From the NCBI GenBank assembly GCA_001803565.1, contig MHDQ01000072.1, positions 1 through 9,868 of the forward strand: DNA of 9,868 nt. The letters run 5' to 3'. The notes beneath the pieces were generated by a model. It worked only from the letters and a program-made list of their open reading frames with translations, did not search any database and had not been told where the DNA came from. A program made the position numbers and the translations under genes. This stretch comes from Nitrospinae bacterium RIFCSPLOWO2_12_FULL_45_22. GTDB taxonomy: Bacteria > 2-12-FULL-45-22. Of the stretch, positions 1-5,757 are shown piece after piece. Positions within the stretch are counted from its first letter, which is position 1. Every line of letters starts with the position of its first letter.

Positions 1-116
1 GATAACTTATCACCATATATCCCCAGTCCAGATAGGATACCTTTGAGGGTTTGGGTTAAGAAGTCTCTATTAGCAATGAGGGAGAGGAGAGTAATTATAT
101 CGTTTCCAGTTGTCAT
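1..116 (-). CDS. 5' end of an unidentified gene, cut by the window edge
   Basis: An open frame begins with ATG at 114-116 (minus strand) and runs 38 codons without a stop to the window edge. The peptide begins MTTGNDIITLLSLIANRDF and continues to ...LSGLGIYGDKL. An AAAGG stretch lies about 8 bases before the ATG and could serve as ribosome binding site. It starts 55 bases after the ccdA stop on the same strand, so the two may be co-transcribed. I do not recognise the family: the visible part is a mixed helical N-terminus with no Cys, no clear signal peptide and no catalytic motif. The frame, start codon and position support a real gene, but the visible fragment is too short to name. Confidence 0.5.
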   Translation of the reverse strand, partial: MTTGNDIITLLSLIANRDFLTQTLKGILSGLGIYGDKL

Positions 117-171
117 GCGGATACCTTTGGTCAAAAGCCATTACCTGTTAAACCAGAAGCCCGGCTGATTC

Positions 172-918
172 CTAAAGGATGCCAAGATCTATCCCTATCC
201 AGTCAGCAAAATAGTTACTTAAAAGCTGTAAATAATCCGAGAATAATAAAATACCCATAGATATTAAGAGGAGGCCACTGATGAGATTTATGTATCGGAT
301 ATATTTAGTGATCCTTTTAAAGACATTTAGGAAGGTAGTGATAGCTAAAGCTGTAATAAGAAACGGTACTGCCAGGCCCAGAGAATAGATGATTAACAAA
401 TAAATACCTGTACCCGTGGTCTCTGAGAAGCTAGCATAGAGCAATATGGAGGCCAGGATTGGCCCTACACAAGGTGTCCAGCCAGCGGCGAAGGTTATTC
501 CTATTAATATTGAGCTTAGATATCCGCGGGGATTAATCTCTATATTGACACGTCTTTCTTGAGACAAAAAATTTAATTTGTATACGCCGGTCAAATATAA
601 CCCAAATGCTATTATAAACACGCTGCCTATTTTCCTGATTATATGAATATAGTCGCTCAGCAGCTTACCTATAAAAGTGGCGGAAGCCCCTAGAGTGATA
701 AATACCAGGGAAAAGCCCAGGATAAACAGTAATGAGTTTATAAAAGTAATCCGCCGAATCTTTCCTTTAGCTTGAGGGTTTATTAATTCATTGAAGGATA
801 TGCCAGTTATATAAGATACATAGGCAGGGACTAACGGTAGTACACAGGGGGAGAGAAAGGATAGCAATCCGGCCAAAAAAGAGATCAGGGTAGATATCAC
901 CGGGGGATTACCAGACAT
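172..918 (-). CDS. ccdA: CcdA-type cytochrome c biogenesis / thiol-disulfide transmembrane protein
   Basis: A 248-residue polytopic inner-membrane protein of the CcdA/DsbD-transmembrane family. It passes electrons from cytoplasmic thioredoxin to periplasmic or extracytoplasmic thiol proteins, keeping apocytochrome c cysteines reduced. Two family signatures are visible: LSFLSPCVLPLVPAY, with the first redox Cys at residue 25, and FAAGWTPCVGPI, with the second at residue 150. These are the two membrane cysteines that form the reversible disulfide. Six hydrophobic segments can be drawn, and the length matches CcdA rather than full DsbD, which carries extra N- and C-terminal domains. An in-frame TGA six bases before the ATG rules out a longer protein. 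GAGGA lies directly against the ATG, which is tighter than usual spacing. No thioredoxin-like partner or cytochrome gene is visible; an unknown gene follows 55 bases downstream. Confidence 0.93.
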   Translation of the reverse strand: MSGNPPVISTLISFLAGLLSFLSPCVLPLVPAYVSYITGISFNELINPQAKGKIRRITFINSLLFILGFSLVFITLGASATFIGKLLSDYIHIIRKIGSVFIIAFGLYLTGVYKLNFLSQERRVNIEINPRGYLSSILIGITFAAGWTPCVGPILASILLYASFSETTGTGIYLLIIYSLGLAVPFLITALAITTFLNVFKRITKYIRYINLISGLLLISMGILLFSDYLQLLSNYFADWIGIDLGIL

Positions 919-1218
919 TCCTCAATATCTTTCTTATTAATCCATTGCCTTTGCAGCAGCAATAGAGATTAACGGTATAGGCTTATCTGCTTATGGACAA
1001 ATCTTTATCATTTGCTTTGTGTTTAGGCTTGAGCGTTTTAGGATAGGCTCAGGCAACTGGAGAGGGAGGCAGAGAATTTTTAAGGGCAAGGAATTTTTTC
1101 TCTATCCCTTATCGTCTCAGAAAGCACAGGATCTTTCTCTTAATGTTATCCCAAAAAGCTGCTCAAAATTTCCTCGGTTGTAGTGGTTTTTCTTACCTGA
1201 TTTGTCTGCCAATGTCAA
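919..1218. other. intergenic region, no convincing gene
   Basis: About 300 bases between the divergent ccdA and lpxL-like genes. I see no coding frame with a start, ribosome site and plausible composition. An 80-codon plus-strand frame at 1143-1385 exists but runs through the promoter and the palindromic block that follow, and its peptide looks random. On the ccdA side a hairpin can be drawn at 937-972. No strong ccdA promoter was found; TTGTCC followed by TATACC on the minus strand has poor spacing. Confidence 0.6.
937..972 (-). promoter_or_regulatory. hairpin in the ccdA leader
   Basis: On the minus strand TTAATC pairs with GATTAA (967-972 with 937-942), and inside that ATTGC pairs with GCAAT (959-963 with 944-948), closing a 10-base loop. 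It ends 18 bases before the ccdA ATG and could affect ribosome access. There is no U tract, so it is not a classical terminator. The arms are short and may be chance. Confidence 0.25.
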
Positions 1219-1271
1219 TATTTAAATTTAAAAAATTTGTTGACACCAGCCCTTACTGTCTGTTATACGAT
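1219..1271 (+). promoter_or_regulatory. strong sigma70-type promoter with AT-rich upstream element
   Basis: A perfect TTGACA -35 box lies at 1240-1245. TATACG at 1264-1269 follows after 18 bases and matches the -10 consensus at 4 of 6 positions. The 20 bases before the -35 box are almost wholly A and T (tattt, aaattt, aaaaattt runs), like the UP elements of strong stable-RNA promoters. Transcription should begin near 1276-1277, exactly where the palindromic block starts. It may serve a separate small RNA, the acyltransferase gene, or both. Confidence 0.6.
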
Positions 1272-1276
1272 AAGCC

Positions 1277-1424
1277 ATTTTGTAACCGTTCGCAGGAGGA
1301 ATACTTGCCACAGCGACACCAAGGACGGAGATGCCGTGTCCGTGACGCGTGTCGGTGTCCGGCCAAAGTGAACCCGGCTCACTGACACTGACACGAGCTC
1401 TCTGTGGCTGAACGGTTGCAAGGT
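1277..1424 (+). ncRNA. candidate structured RNA or leader upstream of the lpxL-like gene
   Basis: This block is about 58% G+C by hand count, in a visibly AT-richer gap. Helices read directly from the sequence are: a 12-bp closing helix, 1280-1291 with 1410-1421 (one G-U; weaker pairs extend it to 1277/1424); GCCACAG 1307-1313 with CTGTGGC 1402-1408, perfect; a 12-bp helix, 1348-1359 with 1384-1395 (one G-U); and AGTGA 1367-1371 with TCACT 1379-1383 around a 7-base loop. A small hairpin can form within 1323-1341. GACACC at 1315-1320 can instead pair with GGTGTC at 1354-1359, so two folds compete. The predicted transcription start falls at the base of the closing helix. I match it to no known family: it lacks the signatures I know for RNase P, SRP, tmRNA and common riboswitches, and 6S is not convincing. 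No poly-U end follows, so it may be a 5' leader ending 12 bases before the ribosome site. Part of it resembles the dispersed GCCAC repeat, so a repeat copy is the main alternative. Confidence 0.42.
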
Positions 1425-1451
1425 TTGATAGGGTTTAAAAGGGTAAGGGAG

Positions 1452-2348
1452 ATGCCAAGAAGAAGGTTCTGGAAAAGATTGGGTAAATTAATAAATGCCA
1501 GGCTTCTGTCTGGCCTAAAAATAATAATTGGTCACCTGCCTACTTCTATCTTCCCAGTAATAGCAAGAGGTGTAGGCAATACTCTTTATGTAATACTGAG
1601 GAAAAAGCGCTCTCTAGCCCTCCAGGCCATTCATCAAGTCTTATCTTTGCCAGACGGTGGTAAAGAGGCCCAGAGATTGGTTCGGGAGAATTTCTGCCAT
1701 ATGTATATGGTTATTCAAGAAATATTCGAGTGCTGCTATCTTAGTCCAGCCGAGATTATGAAGCGGGTAGAGGTTTTGGGTTTAGAAGATTTAGACTCAG
1801 CCCTGGCCCGGGGCAAAGGGGTAGTATGTGTGAGTGTCCATCTGGGTAATTTCCCCTTAATTGCCATAAGGCTAGCAATATCCGGGTACCCATTTAATGT
1901 ATTGGTAAGGGGAGAGAAGGATGATAAGGTAGAGGATATTTTTTCCCAGGTACGGCAAAAATTTGGCATCAAAACCCTCTACCGGGGACAATCTTATCAC
2001 CCATTAGTTCGGGCCTTAAAACGTAATGAAATCCTTTGGCTTTTCCTGGACCAGTTTCCCCGTAAGAGTGAGATCCAGGCAGAGTTTTTTGGCTCTCCTT
2101 TCCCAGTATATACTGGTCCGGTAAGATTAGCCAGTGCTACTGGAGCACCGATAATTCCCATCACCATAACCCGCCTCTCGCCTAAAAACCATAGAATCCA
2201 GATATTCCCACCGTTAGAGCTTGAGGGGGATTTTAGCAAACAGAGTAGGACTCTATTAGAGATGATGGAGGAACAGATCAGGCTTACTCCTGCTCAGTGG
2301 CTTTGGTGGCATAAGGACTGGCTACTAAAGAGGACCAGGAACAGTTAG
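1452..2348 (+). CDS. lipid A biosynthesis-type (LpxL/HtrB family) acyltransferase
   Basis: A 298-residue member of the LpxL/LpxM lysophospholipid-type acyltransferases, which transfer a fatty acyl chain to lipid A precursors at the inner membrane. The basic N-terminus (MPRRRFWKRLGKL) is followed by a hydrophobic stretch typical of these membrane-bound enzymes. The active-site region reads VSVHLGNFPLI with His130; the D/E expected five residues later is Pro135. The second conserved block, LFLDQFPRK, has Asp200-Gln201, followed by FFGSPFPVYTGPVRLA and GAPIIPI as in the family. I chose ATG 1452 because AAAAGGG (1437-1443) sits 8 bases upstream. The longer GTG start at 1404 would place coding sequence inside the palindromic helix and adds 16 residues unlike the family. 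The acyl acceptor cannot be told from sequence, so no gene symbol is given. The preceding promoter and structured block probably control it. Confidence 0.85.
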   Translation: MPRRRFWKRLGKLINARLLSGLKIIIGHLPTSIFPVIARGVGNTLYVILRKKRSLALQAIHQVLSLPDGGKEAQRLVRENFCHMYMVIQEIFECCYLSPAEIMKRVEVLGLEDLDSALARGKGVVCVSVHLGNFPLIAIRLAISGYPFNVLVRGEKDDKVEDIFSQVRQKFGIKTLYRGQSYHPLVRALKRNEILWLFLDQFPRKSEIQAEFFGSPFPVYTGPVRLASATGAPIIPITITRLSPKNHRIQIFPPLELEGDFSKQSRTLLEMMEEQIRLTPAQWLWWHKDWLLKRTRNS

Positions 2349-2368
2349 CAGGGCTCAGGGATCAGTTG

Positions 2369-2387
2369 TCAGGAAGGCTTTTCCTGA
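2369..2387. terminator. possible bidirectional terminator hairpin
   Basis: TCAGGAA (2369-2375) pairs perfectly with TTCCTGA (2381-2387) around a 5-base loop, in the 77-base gap between the convergent lpxL-like and aroE genes. An outer CAGTT/AACTG pair (2363-2367 with 2396-2400) may extend it. No clear T run follows on either strand. The adjoining GGTTAACTGAACC and GTGAACTGTTACC words look like degenerate dispersed repeat, so this may be a repeat relic serving as terminator. Confidence 0.35.
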
Positions 2388-2425
2388 ACCCGGTTAACTG
2401 AACCCCGTGAACTGTTACCCGATGG

Positions 2426-3283
2426 TTAGGGGAGTAATTCCTGTAAGAGCCTTTTTCTGACCAGTTCTACCGGCATATCCCGTCCGGTCCATAGTTTAAA
2501 AGATAAGGCCCCCTGATAGATCAGCATACCTAATCCGTCTAAAGTCTTACCCCCTTTAGCCTTAGCTGCCTGAAGCAATGGGGTATTCAGTGGGCGATAG
2601 ACGATGTCACAAACCAACTGCTGGGGTCTGAGCCTTTCCCCAGGCAATATCACCATGTCATCCCTGCTCATACCAATAGGGGTAGTATTGATTATGATCT
2701 CTGCCTCCTCCATATGAGTTATTAATATTTCTTTTTCTAGGGGTATTGCACAAACTGAGACTCTATTAGAATGTTTTTCAAGATAAGAAGCTAGCTCCTC
2801 GGCTCTATTTAAAGTGCGGTTAGCGATTATTATCCTTTTGGCCCTTGCTAAAGCCAAATGGATAGCTATTGCCCGGGCAGCACCACCAGCCCCTAAGAGG
2901 AGGATGGTCTTTCCTTTAGGGCTCTCGCCCACATCCCTTGATAAAGAGGTAATAAATCCCTGCCCATCGGTATTATGGCCGATTAGCTTACCATCGGCCA
3001 ATACAATAGTATTTATTGCTCCAATAAGCCTGGCTTCTTCACTAAGTTCATCTACTAATGGGATAGCCGCTTCTTTATGGGGTATGGTTAAATTAACCCC
3101 CTTAATGCCCAGGGCCTTTATACCTGCCAGGGCAGCCGGTAGATCCGGTGGTTTGACAGAGAAAGCAAGATAGATGAGGTCCAAATAATGATATTCAGCA
3201 GCAACCTGGTGCATTAAGGGTGAGAGGGTATGGCCAATGGGATAGCCAAAAATTCCTAAAACTTTCTTATCATTCACTATCAC
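2426..3283 (-). CDS. aroE: shikimate dehydrogenase
   Basis: Reduces 3-dehydroshikimate to shikimate with NADPH in the cytoplasm, the fourth step of the aromatic amino acid pathway. At 285 residues it has the usual AroE length. The substrate-binding N-terminal half shows GYPIGHTLSPLMH (Thr19 and Ser21 in the shikimate-binding pair, the first more often Ser), NLTIPHK with catalytic Lys70, GAINT with Asn91, and NTDGQGF with catalytic Asp106. The Rossmann half has GAGGAA at 131-136, NRT at 155-157 for NADP phosphate and NTTPIGM at 199-205. YQGALSF near the C-terminus is the final substrate-site motif. The start is GTG at 3283, 7 bases after the rodZ stop and without a clear ribosome site, so translation is probably coupled to rodZ. 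All catalytic residues are present. Confidence 0.95.
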   Translation of the reverse strand: MIVNDKKVLGIFGYPIGHTLSPLMHQVAAEYHYLDLIYLAFSVKPPDLPAALAGIKALGIKGVNLTIPHKEAAIPLVDELSEEARLIGAINTIVLADGKLIGHNTDGQGFITSLSRDVGESPKGKTILLLGAGGAARAIAIHLALARAKRIIIANRTLNRAEELASYLEKHSNRVSVCAIPLEKEILITHMEEAEIIINTTPIGMSRDDMVILPGERLRPQQLVCDIVYRPLNTPLLQAAKAKGGKTLDGLGMLIYQGALSFKLWTGRDMPVELVRKRLLQELLP

Positions 3284-3290
3284 AAACGAC

Positions 3291-4235
3291 TTAGGGTATA
3301 TCTTTTTTGGTTAGGACAAAATCGCTTAGGACATCAATTTTAGTATAAGGGAGGGGAATTTCTTTGCCGTTCAACCGGAGCTTAGTACCCGCTACATGAC
3401 CTATAATCAAGACAAATTTCTCCTGCGCGCTCCATTCCTTACTCATCCCGGCTCGCAATAATATGTCTTCCTGGCTCATCCCATCAGGAGAAACCCTTAG
3501 CCAGGCATCTTCCAGGGCATCTATAGTCAAGATTAATGGAGGTGGGGTAGTTTTTCCGGCTTCTTTAATCACGCCTTTGGCCGCTTGCCCCATAGCACCT
3601 CCTTCTTCAGGTACAAATACTTCCGGGTGCTGGATGGTGGTTTCTCCAGTTTGTTCAGAGACTTTTGGATGTTGTTGTATGGCAGGTGTCTCAGATGGGC
3701 CTGGTTTCTCTTCCAGGGTTAGTATGGGTGCTTGAATACTTTGTAAAGGGGGTTGTGCCAGGGGCTCTTTCTCTTTTTGGAATTTATCGCTAATCTTTGT
3801 TTCCGGTAATTCAGCACCCTTTTCCGTCTGTGGAGGGTATTGTCCTTTTTGTCGCCACATATCAGTCTGATAGAGATAGGATAGCACGGCTAACACAATA
3901 AAAATAATGGACACAACTGGTATTAGATATTTCTGTGAAGAACGACTGATATCAAAAGGGTATTCCTTTTGGAGAAGAAGGTTTTTTCTGGCCAGTTCTG
4001 CCCGAGCCCAACTCTCTTTATAGGCCGTCAGGATCTTTTCTGGTTCAAATCCCAGGTATTGGGCATAGGTGCGTAAGAAACCCTTTATATATATGGGTGC
4101 TGAGAAAGGCTTAAAATCTTCTGCTTCTAAAGCCTTGATAAATTTTGGCTGTATTTTAGTAACTTTGCTGACCTCGTCTATACTCAGGCCCCTTGCCGCG
4201 CGCTCTTTTGCTAAGATTTCTCCCAGAGACGTCAT
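3291..4235 (-). CDS. rodZ: RodZ-like helix-turn-helix membrane protein
   Basis: A bitopic inner-membrane protein of the RodZ family, which links MreB filaments to the cell-wall elongation machinery and so sets rod shape. The 314 residues divide into a cytoplasmic Xre/Cro-like HTH domain (about 1-72: SLGEILAKERAARGLSIDEV and FIKALE), a basic and charged linker, one membrane helix at about 103-122 (LIPVVSIIFIVLAVLSYLY), a Pro/Glu/Gln-rich periplasmic stretch, and a C-terminal beta-rich domain (about 235-314) with the DUF4115 pattern (DAWLRVSPDG, LLRAG). I chose ATG 4235 because AAGAGGG (4250-4244) lies 8 bases upstream and family proteins begin M-x-SLGEIL. The longer frame starts with TTG at 4271 and lacks a ribosome site. 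It is the first gene of a unit with aroE and has its own promoter. Confidence 0.88.
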   Translation of the reverse strand: MTSLGEILAKERAARGLSIDEVSKVTKIQPKFIKALEAEDFKPFSAPIYIKGFLRTYAQYLGFEPEKILTAYKESWARAELARKNLLLQKEYPFDISRSSQKYLIPVVSIIFIVLAVLSYLYQTDMWRQKGQYPPQTEKGAELPETKISDKFQKEKEPLAQPPLQSIQAPILTLEEKPGPSETPAIQQHPKVSEQTGETTIQHPEVFVPEEGGAMGQAAKGVIKEAGKTTPPPLILTIDALEDAWLRVSPDGMSQEDILLRAGMSKEWSAQEKFVLIIGHVAGTKLRLNGKEIPLPYTKIDVLSDFVLTKKDIP

Positions 4236-4283
4236 AGAGAATTCCCTCTTGTCAGTAGAAGTTAGGTTCAATGCTTAAAGGTT

Positions 4284-4312
4284 AATTTAGCAAAAAAGGT
4301 TAATTATGTCAA
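4284..4312 (-). promoter_or_regulatory. rodZ-aroE promoter
   Basis: On the minus strand a perfect TTGACA (4312-4307) is followed after exactly 17 bases by TAAATT (4289-4284), which matches the -10 consensus at 4 of 6 positions. The predicted start near 4277 would give a leader of about 40 bases before the rodZ ATG at 4235. Spacing, position and strand all fit. Confidence 0.6.
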
Positions 4313-4385
4313 AAAGTTTTAAAATGATGCAAATAATCTTACAAATCTTTTCCTCATTGTGGTATTATAAAATTTATAAAATTTT

Positions 4386-4490
4386 AGTCATGGATAGACA
4401 CAGAAAGGGTAAAGATTAAAGCACAAAGCGCAAAACTAAGGAATAAATTCCCTCAGGTTTAATCTTTACGTTTTACGTAGTCTTGGTGGC
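4386..4490. repeat. palindromic intergenic element between rodZ and the galE-like gene
   Basis: Perfect 12-bp inverted arms, GTAAAGATTAAA at 4409-4420 and TTTAATCTTTAC at 4458-4469, enclose a second short palindrome, GGAATAAATTCC at 4440-4451. The outer flanks, GACACAGAAAG on the left and CTTGGTGGC ending at 4490 on the right, resemble the ends of the GCCAC-type element at 5516-5783. It ends 22 bases before the galE-like ATG. The rest of the 4279-4512 gap is AT-rich with no gene, and no convincing plus-strand promoter. Confidence 0.55.
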
Positions 4491-4512
4491 TATATCTTTT
4501 AGGGGAGAGGTT

Positions 4513-5454
4513 ATGAAGATATTAGTTACTGGTGGTGCCGGGTTTATTGCTTCCCATGTAGTGGACAGGTTGATCCAGGTAGGCCATGAAGTGGTTGTGG
4601 TAGATGATTTATCTATGGGCAAAGAAGAGAATATCAATAGGCAGGCCAAATTTTATCGCCTGGATATTAGAGACAGTCGCTTAAAGGAAGTGTTTGCCAC
4701 CGAGACCCCAGAGATCGTCAATCACCATGCTGCCCAGGTGAGTGTTACTAAGTCAGTAGAAGAACCCCTTTGGGATGCTCAGATAAACATCCTTGGCTCT
4801 TTAAACCTCCTGGAACTGGCCAGGGCATATAAGGTCAAAAAGTTTATCTATGCCTCGACGGGTGGTGCAGTTTATGGTGAGCCGGAATATATACCAGTGG
4901 ATGAGGAGCATAAAGTCGCCCCGCTATCCCCTTATGGGATAAGTAAATTCATGGTAGAGAAGTACATTTCTGTCTATTGCCATAATTATGGCCTGGCATT
5001 CGTTATCTTGCGATATCCCAATGTTTATGGTCCCAGACAGGACCCTCATGGTGAGGCTGGCGTAGTGGCTATTTTTAGCCAGCATATGTTGGCCAATGTT
5101 CAATCTACCATCTTCGGCGATGGCTCTAAGACCAGGGATTATGTCTATGTGGGCGATATTGTTGAGGCTAACATATTAGTCCTTTCCCAGGGAGATGGTG
5201 AGATATACAACCTGGGTTGGGGGAAAGAAGTTTCAGATTATACTGTTTTTGATGAAGTAAGTAAGGCATTGAATTATCCGGGAGAGCCCCTCTATAGTTC
5301 CAAAAGGCCCGGTGAAATAGAAAATATTGCCCTGGATGCTAAAAAAATTAAAAAGGCCCTGGGTTGGGGGCCCAAAGTATCTTTGACTGAAGGTATCAAA
5401 AAGGCTGCGGCATATTATAAGGCTAAACACTTATCTACAAAGCAACTCAAATAA
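4513..5454 (+). CDS. NAD-dependent nucleotide-sugar epimerase (GalE-like)
   Basis: A 313-residue extended short-chain dehydrogenase/reductase of the UDP-sugar epimerase group, likely interconverting UDP-glucose and UDP-galactose or a related sugar for surface polysaccharide. The N-terminus has the Rossmann motif TGGAGFIAS (residues 6-14) and Asp31 for the adenosine ribose. The catalytic set is Ser115-Thr116 in YASTGGAVYGE and Tyr141/Lys145 in SPYGISK. NVYGPRQDP, FGDGSKTRDYVYVGDI and RPGEI follow in the usual order and contact the nucleotide sugar. The start is ATG 4513 with GGGGAG at 4502-4507; the frame can be extended to TTG 4483, but that lies inside the repeat element. GalE proper is usually about 330 residues. 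Substrate class cannot be fixed from sequence, since dehydratases and pentose epimerases share these motifs. It stands alone between two repeat-filled gaps. Confidence 0.85.
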   Translation: MKILVTGGAGFIASHVVDRLIQVGHEVVVVDDLSMGKEENINRQAKFYRLDIRDSRLKEVFATETPEIVNHHAAQVSVTKSVEEPLWDAQINILGSLNLLELARAYKVKKFIYASTGGAVYGEPEYIPVDEEHKVAPLSPYGISKFMVEKYISVYCHNYGLAFVILRYPNVYGPRQDPHGEAGVVAIFSQHMLANVQSTIFGDGSKTRDYVYVGDIVEANILVLSQGDGEIYNLGWGKEVSDYTVFDEVSKALNYPGEPLYSSKRPGEIENIALDAKKIKKALGWGPKVSLTEGIKKAAAYYKAKHLSTKQLK

Positions 5455-5556
5455 TTACCGGTGTCAGAAGAACCCTTCATGGGCATTTAGCTCCCTACAG
5501 GGGGTAAAAATATTAGCCACGGAGACACGGAGTCACAGAGGATTTTAGGACTATAG

Positions 5557-5663
5557 TGAACGACTTAGATAAGTTGACATATGGAAGCTGTCATTCCGAG
5601 TGAAGCGAGGAATCTCGAAGATTTCTCCCTTCGGTCGAAATGACAACTTAATTTAGTCGCTCA
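5557..5663. repeat. second-layer inverted repeat around the TGTCATT palindrome
   Basis: The 23 bases at 5557-5579 and the reverse complement of 5641-5663 agree at 18 positions, including CGACT and TAAGTTG. The arms enclose the hairpin at 5585-5649 and overlap its right edge. This makes the whole of 5557-5663 close to a single imperfect palindrome. Confidence 0.55.
5585..5649. repeat. TGTCATTCCGAG-type palindromic repeat
   Basis: An imperfect palindrome: TGTCATTCCGAG at its left end is mirrored by TCGAAATGACA at its right, with GAAG, GAG and AATCT blocks paired between. AAG/CTT extends the arms outward to 5585 and 5649. The unit resembles dispersed intergenic palindromes I recall from several unrelated genomes (words such as GAGCGAAGCGAGGAATCT). 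It would fold into a long hairpin in RNA or single-stranded DNA. Confidence 0.65.
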
Positions 5664-5679
5664 TTATTACTATAATTGT

Positions 5680-5757
5680 AAAATTAGCAATGCAAAATTG
5701 GCATTAATACGGAGGAATTGTTAAATGCTAATTGCTAATTTTGGATTTTGCATTGAA
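5680..5757. repeat. AAAATTAGCAAT-type inverted repeat, copy 1
   Basis: AAAATTAGCAAT at 5680-5691 has its exact reverse complement, ATTGCTAATTTT, at 5731-5742. CAATGCAAAAT at 5689-5699 is mirrored by ATTTTGCATTG at 5745-5755. The right arm, 5723-5757, recurs at 7675-7709 with one mismatch. A frame of 21 codons (5725-5790, beginning MLIANFGFCIE) starts 9 bases after GGAGG but lies wholly in repeat DNA, so I do not call it a gene. Confidence 0.65.

Noticed and set aside
1143-1385. 80-codon plus-strand open frame before the lpxL-like gene
   Set aside because: It crosses the promoter and most of the palindromic block, has no good ribosome site, and its peptide (many Cys and Arg, no motif) looks like translated noncoding DNA.
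1277-1424. 6S RNA, SRP RNA, RNase P RNA, tmRNA or cobalamin riboswitch
   Set aside because: The conserved blocks I know for these families are missing, and the 15-to-1 asymmetric internal loop does not fit the 6S central bubble well. An Rfam search would settle it.
1404-1451. Longer GTG start for the lpxL-like gene
   Set aside because: It begins inside the CTGTGGC arm and the closing helix. ATG 1452 has AAAAGGG 8 bases upstream and gives the usual family N-terminus.
2814-3173. 119-codon plus-strand frame opposite aroE
   Set aside because: It is antisense to a fully conserved aroE and its peptide shows no family features.
4236-4271. TTG start adding 12 residues to RodZ
   Set aside because: There is no ribosome site before it, while ATG 4235 has AAGAGGG at ideal spacing and the typical M-x-SLGEIL start.
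5574-5602. nadB promoter beginning with TTGACA at 5574
   Set aside because: No -10 box lies at 16-18 bases; the DNA there is the TGTCATTCCGAG palindrome.
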